A DNA stretch of 9,095 bases from CAZQCJ01 sp964591885 (GTDB taxonomy: Bacteria > Patescibacteriota > Microgenomatia > PFEM01 > JAPLYW01), in the NCBI GenBank assembly GCA_964591885.1, contig CAZQCJ010000056.1:1-9095 (forward strand), in the 5' to 3' direction. This document shows positions 7,158 to 9,095 of the stretch, piece after piece. Both the position numbers and the translations under genes were made by a program. The notes under the pieces were generated by a model. The model saw nothing but the letters and a program-made list of their open reading frames with translations. It was not told the origin of the DNA and did not search any database. Within the stretch, counting starts at the first letter, position 1. Each line of letters begins with the position of its first letter.

Positions 7158-7229
7158 TCGGGGAGACAGGAGTCGCACCTGCCACCTCTCGGTCCCAAAC
7201 CGAGCGTTCTACTGCTGAACTACTCCCCG
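7158..7229 (-). tRNA. tRNA-Pro(UGG) with A18/G55
   Basis: 72 nt on the minus strand: acceptor CGGGGAG/CTCCCCG with the C1-G72 pair typical of bacterial tRNA-Pro, anticodon stem CTCGG/CCGAG, loop TTTGGGA (anticodon TGG), discriminator A. The D-loop is AGCAGTA, so position 18 is A instead of G, and the T-loop is TGCGACT, so position 55 is G instead of T. G19 and C56 are kept. CCA is not encoded. It follows tRNA-Leu by 6 nt and precedes the PP2C ATG by 7 nt. Confidence 0.93.
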
Positions 7230-7235
7230 TCTCAG

Positions 7236-7322
7236 TGCCGAGAGCGGGACTCGAACCCGCACGGTGGGGTTACCACCAAGAGATTTTAAGTCTCTCTTGT
7301 CTACCAATTCCAACACCTCGGC
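7236..7322 (-). tRNA. tRNA-Leu(UAA)
   Basis: 87-nt class II tRNA on the minus strand: acceptor GCCGAGG/TCTCGGC, D-loop AATTGGTAGAC, anticodon stem AGAGA/TCTCT with loop CTTAAAA (anticodon TAA), long variable arm (TGGTGG...CCACC), T-loop TTCGAGT, discriminator A. There is no intron, although this tRNA is a known site for group I introns. CCA is not encoded. Confidence 0.95.
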
Positions 7323-7333
7323 AAGATGTACTT

Positions 7334-7339
7334 ATTATA
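7334..7339 (-). promoter_or_regulatory. -10 box of the tRNA-Leu/tRNA-Pro/PP2C unit
   Basis: A consensus TATAAT (7339-7334) lies 11 nt before tRNA-Leu. The -35 position at 17 bp falls in the T-run of the upstream RNA's terminator and is poor. It is probably the promoter that serves both tRNAs and the phosphatase gene. Confidence 0.5.
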
Positions 7340-7356
7340 GCAAAGTTTTGGTCATC

Positions 7357-7382
7357 AAAAAAGCCGGCGTTTAACCGACTTT
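7357..7382 (-). terminator. Intrinsic terminator of the structured RNA
   Basis: AAAGTCGG (7382-7375) pairs with CCGGCTTT (7367-7360) over 8 bp including one G-U, with a 7-nt loop (TTAAACG), and runs into six T's (7362-7357). It is a standard Rho-independent terminator on the minus strand, placed between the structured RNA and tRNA-Leu. Confidence 0.85.
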
Positions 7383-7760
7383 AATGAAGTAACTGGAGTA
7401 GGTGGAAGAAAAAAATAGGAAAAGTTTATATGATAATAAATAAATGATGATTTTAATAAAAAATCCTATTTCTTTCTATTCTCTTCTCGCTTTTAAATCA
7501 GCGATTATAAACCTACTCCTGGATGAGGACTTATTAGTAAAACTCTAATCATCGTAGTCAATACTCAATAGACGATTTTCGAGTGCCTCATCCCAAGATT
7601 GGTCGGGGTGATTGGTTAGTTAGCCAATCTTTTCGAAAAAATCGAGATAATCACCCCGAAGCTTTTATAATCTTTGGGATCAAAGAGTGAAACCCCCACA
7701 GGCTTTTTCTGTGTTTAAACCCCAAATCAAATTAATTTCAATGTTCCTAATTTGTTTATG
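7357..7760 (-). ncRNA. Unidentified structured RNA, about 400 nt
   Basis: This fills the 481-bp stretch without a protein gene. Its own promoter predicts a start near 7760 and it ends at a terminator. In order along the RNA the visible helices are: CACAG/CTGTG (7713-7709 with 7701-7697); ATCCCAA(A)GATT with AATCTTGGGAT (7680-7669 with 7600-7590, one bulge), enclosing a perfect 10-bp CGGGGTGATT/AATCACCCCG (7658-7649 with 7613-7604); GGATGAGG/CCTCATCC (7593-7586 with 7528-7521), enclosing ATCGT/ACGAT and ATTAG/CTAAT; and GGAGTAGGT/ACCTACTCC (7519-7511 with 7403-7395), enclosing a 13-bp helix (7477-7465 with 7419-7407, one G-U) and TCGC/GCGA. The first bases of GGATGAGG overlap the preceding stem, so those helices stack or compete. 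I find no RNase P core (GAGGAAAGTCC), no tmRNA T-arm or tag frame, no SRP GGAA tip and no 6S shape. Function unknown. Confidence 0.75.
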
Positions 7761-7765
7761 ATTAA

Positions 7766-7793
7766 ATTTTATCTCAATTTAGCAAGGTGTCAA
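7766..7793 (-). promoter_or_regulatory. Strong promoter of the structured RNA
   Basis: A perfect -35 TTGACA (7793-7788), 16-bp spacer and TAAAAT -10 (7771-7766) predict a start near 7760. The -35 begins 10 bp after the stop codon of the DUF3175 gene, and no terminator separates them, so some read-through from that operon is possible. Confidence 0.85.
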
Positions 7794-7803
7794 TAGTTTA
7801 AGC

Positions 7804-8082
7804 TTATTTTTCCCTGAATAATTTTCTTAATTCTGCTTTTGCTTTATTAAGGATTTCTTTTTGTTCAGGAGGCAAATTTTTCCCAGCTCGATTAATATAA
7901 AAATTAAGCATACTCATGGCCGATTGAAAAGGTGAAGCTTTTCTTCTCAGAGAGTTCTCCGCTGATTTTTTTAGAGAAGTAGCAATTTTTTTAGGATTCT
8001 TCCAAGTAAAAACGCCTTCTTCTAAATCAAGGGCAAAACTGTGTTTAGTAACATAGTCTGACCAATTTTTATTTTTTGCCAT
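7804..8082 (-). CDS. DUF3175-family small protein
   Basis: 92 aa, basic, with no signal peptide or TM segment. The whole protein matches my recollection of DUF3175: 'WSDYVTKHSFALDLEEGVF' (8-26), 'PKKIATSLKKSAENSLRRK' (30-48), 'SAMSMLNFYINRAGKNL' (54-70), then a helical end 'ILNKAKAELRKLF'. The family has no established function that I know of. The start codon comes 1 nt after the stop of the HAD-like gene, with no Shine-Dalgarno in the A/T-only bases before it, so translation is probably coupled. The two form an operon transcribed from the promoter at 8693-8721. The structured RNA begins right behind it, and a link between them is untested. Confidence 0.85.
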   Translation of the reverse strand: MAKNKNWSDYVTKHSFALDLEEGVFTWKNPKKIATSLKKSAENSLRRKASPFQSAMSMLNFYINRAGKNLPPEQKEILNKAKAELRKLFREK

Positions 8083-8083
8083 A

Positions 8084-8686
8084 TTAAAAAATAATTTTTT
8101 GAGTGTCGAAATACCAAAGCCGCTTTAACCAATCTGAAGGTAATTGGGAATATAATCTTTTTAATCCAAGGCGATCAAAAACACTACTCCCAATTAAAAC
8201 TGCCTCTGAATGAGGAGAAGTTAAAGTTTTTTCTATCGGTTCAATTAAACTTTTTTTGCTTAATTTAGATGCCCCCAAATTAAAAGCAACCTTAGTTTGA
8301 GGAGCAACATGAGCAAAGAATTTTTCTATTCTGTCAGTAGAACTCTGACTAATTACTGGCCAACAACTAATTTTTTTCTTTTCCCAAAAACGATTTAGCA
8401 AAAAACTATCAGATACTTTTGGTCTAAAACTACAGAGAGTTATCTGTCTGGAAGCTTGGGCAACTCTAGCTAAAGACAAAAGAGAGTTAAAATTAACTCC
8501 TTCTTTTAAAGAAAAAGACAAAACTACACCATCTAAATCACAGAAAGTATCAATTGGTTTAGATTCTGTAAAAGGAGGATAGCTTAAAACTTCTTCTACT
8601 TGATTGATTTTTTGAATGTGATTGGGGCAAGGAGCATGATCTTTTATTCTTGTTAAATATTGATCAACAAAAATCTCCTTAATCAT
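8084..8686 (-). CDS. HAD-like protein, function unknown
   Basis: 200 aa, cytoplasmic. 'FCDLDGVVLSF' (D50, D52) is a clear HAD motif I, with the nucleophile Asp followed two residues later by the acid/base Asp. 'ITLCSFR' gives S86 as motif II, K144 or K145 could be motif III, and 'VLIGSSVFDRLG' (166-174) sits where the GDxxxD motif IV belongs but has Ser for the first Asp, keeping D171. Between the motifs (about 90-135) is a variable part in place of a recognisable cap. It could be a phosphatase of unknown substrate or a weakened family member. The ATG at 8686 lies 6 nt after a consensus TATAAT, so the mRNA is predicted to be leaderless. It is first in a two-gene operon with DUF3175 and sits 43 bp behind tRNA-Gln. 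Confidence 0.75.
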   Translation of the reverse strand: MIKEIFVDQYLTRIKDHAPCPNHIQKINQVEEVLSYPPFTESKPIDTFCDLDGVVLSFSLKEGVNFNSLLSLARVAQASRQITLCSFRPKVSDSFLLNRFWEKKKISCWPVISQSSTDRIEKFFAHVAPQTKVAFNLGASKLSKKSLIEPIEKTLTSPHSEAVLIGSSVFDRLGLKRLYSQLPSDWLKRLWYFDTQKIIF

Positions 8687-8692
8687 CCTATA

Positions 8693-8721
8693 ATTATATC
8701 AATTCGAGAAGAATTTATCAA
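8693..8721 (-). promoter_or_regulatory. Strong promoter giving a leaderless HAD/DUF3175 mRNA
   Basis: TTGATA (8721-8716), 17-bp spacer and consensus TATAAT (8698-8693). Only 6 nt separate the -10 from the ATG at 8686, so the predicted +1 is the A of the start codon itself. Confidence 0.85.
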
Positions 8722-8729
8722 AACTCATG

Positions 8730-8800
8730 CTGCGAGGGATGGAATCGAACCATCATTGACGGCTTCAAAGGCCGCTGTCCTACCGTTAGACGACCTCGCA
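8730..8800 (-). tRNA. tRNA-Gln(UUG)
   Basis: 71 nt on the minus strand: acceptor TGCGAGG/CCTCGCA, D-loop AACGGTA with canonical GG, anticodon stem GCGGC/GCCGT, loop CTTTGAA (anticodon TTG), T-loop TTCGATT, discriminator G as usual for tRNA-Gln. CCA is not encoded. The HAD operon promoter starts 8 nt past its 3' end. Confidence 0.95.
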
Positions 8801-8815
8801 ATGATTCTTGGGGAT

Positions 8816-8890
8816 TGGAGCGGGTGACGGGATTCGCACCCGTGACCTTTTCCTTGGCAAGGAAATATTCTACTGCTGAACTACACCCGC
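8816..8890 (-). tRNA. tRNA-Gly(GCC) with A18/G55 and encoded CCA
   Basis: The body is 8890-8819 (72 nt) on the minus strand: acceptor GCGGGTG/CACCCGC, anticodon stem TTTCC/GGAAA, loop TTGCCAA (anticodon GCC), discriminator T. The D-loop AGCAGTA and T-loop TGCGAAT repeat the A18/G55 combination seen in tRNA-Pro. It is the only tRNA here followed directly by CCA in the DNA (8818-8816). Confidence 0.93.
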
Positions 8891-8913
8891 AACTGCTCTA
8901 GTAATTATTTTTG

Positions 8914-8986
8914 TGCCGAGGGGCGGAGTCGAACCGTCATCTCATGTTTTTCAGACACGCGCCGTGACCACCTTGGCTACCTCGGC
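8914..8986 (-). tRNA. tRNA-Phe(GAA)
   Basis: 73 nt on the minus strand: acceptor GCCGAGG/CCTCGGC, D-stem GCC/GGC with an 11-nt loop, anticodon stem CGTGT/ACATG, loop CTGAAAA (anticodon GAA), T-loop TTCGACT, discriminator A. The T-stem GACGG/CCGCC contains an A-C mismatch at 50-64. CCA is not encoded. A TAAAAT box at 9002-8997, between tRNA-Val and tRNA-Phe, may be an internal promoter, but its -35 is poor. Confidence 0.92.
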
Positions 8987-9014
8987 CTGTTTTTTTATTT
9001 TAACATATTGTTTG

Positions 9015-9088
9015 TGGACGAAAGAGGATTCGAACCTCTGGCCTTCTCTGTGTAAGAGAGACGCTCTAACCAGCTGAGCTATTCGTCC
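9015..9088 (-). tRNA. tRNA-Val(UAC)
   Basis: 74 nt on the minus strand: acceptor GGACGAA/TTCGTCC, D-loop with canonical GG, anticodon stem TCTCT/AGAGA, loop CTTACAC (anticodon TAC), T-loop TTCGAAT, discriminator A. CCA is not encoded. It is the first tRNA seen of the Val-Phe-Gly-Gln cluster, and the cluster may extend beyond the window edge. Confidence 0.95.
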
Positions 9089-9095
9089 TTAGTGC

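Noticed and set aside
7151..7198. N-terminal extension of the PP2C frame (16 residues, starting MGPRGGRCDS)
   Set aside because: It is translated from within tRNA-Pro on the same strand. The next Met (7150) begins a normal PP2C N-terminus.
7505..7552. 15-codon frame in the structured RNA (MIRVLLISPHPGVGL)
   Set aside because: It is reminiscent of glycosyltransferase N-termini, but it stops after 15 codons, has no Shine-Dalgarno, and its bases take part in two strong helices.
7323..7803. RNase P RNA, tmRNA, SRP RNA, 6S RNA or group I intron
   Set aside because: The RNase P core GAGGAAAGTCC, a tmRNA tRNA-like end and tag frame, the SRP tip and a 6S-like single rod were not found on either strand. 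The adjacent tRNA-Leu is uninterrupted, so there is no intron there.
7323..7803. CRISPR array or tandem repeat
   Set aside because: No repeated unit with regular spacing occurs. The repeated short words are explained as helix partners.
1..9095. Insertion sequence, prophage or integrated element at the tRNA genes
   Set aside because: No transposase, integrase or duplicated tRNA 3' end is visible. The tRNAs are intact and base composition is even by eye.

Overview
The window looks like the chromosome of a Candidate Phyla Radiation (Patescibacteria) bacterium, most likely of the Microgenomates type. It is AT-rich and compact. Several genes start at or within a few bases of the predicted transcript start. 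It carries a sortase beside a small surface protein ending in a 'VLGITYMPKTG' tail, and a large GT-C-like membrane protein with a 'GWDTLHPEF' N-terminal loop, both of a style I associate with Microgenomates. TGA is read as stop (sortase, CorA), so the TGA=Gly code of Gracilibacteria/Absconditabacteria does not apply. The lineage call is inference from protein style, not from a marker gene.

Layout (everything except corA is on the minus strand). 1-2613: C-terminally truncated polytopic membrane protein. 2614-2766: spacer with palindromes. 2767-3450: membrane-anchored acidic protein, the only gene with a textbook Shine-Dalgarno. 3544-4185: secreted DUF11-like protein with an MPKTG sorting signal. 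4253-4933: sortase. 4992-5141: tRNA-Arg(UCU) and tRNA-Gly(UCC). 5183-6100 (+): CorA-family Mg2+ channel. 6116-7150: PP2C-family Ser/Thr phosphatase directly behind tRNA-Leu(UAA) and tRNA-Pro(UGG). 7323-7803: no protein gene, but a strong candidate for an independently transcribed, highly structured RNA of about 400 nt. 7804-8686: a HAD-like protein followed by a DUF3175 protein. 8730-9088: tRNA-Gln, tRNA-Gly(GCC), tRNA-Phe and tRNA-Val.

How the parts work together. Sortase and MPKTG protein form an evident enzyme-substrate pair for cell-surface attachment, although the substrate has its own strong promoter overlapping the sortase stop codon. Three tRNA clusters each sit immediately upstream of a same-strand protein gene with no visible terminator between them, so tRNA processing may help generate the mRNA 5' ends, most clearly for the PP2C gene, which begins 7 nt after tRNA-Pro.

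The most interesting element is the minus-strand RNA at about 7357-7760. It has a perfect -35 box, a good -10 box, several long nested and long-range helices, and a terminator hairpin with a T-run. It lacks the hallmarks of RNase P RNA, tmRNA, SRP RNA and 6S RNA that I can check by eye. A second unexpected signal is a paired change at tRNA positions 18 and 55 (A18/G55) in both tRNA-Pro and tRNA-Gly(GCC).
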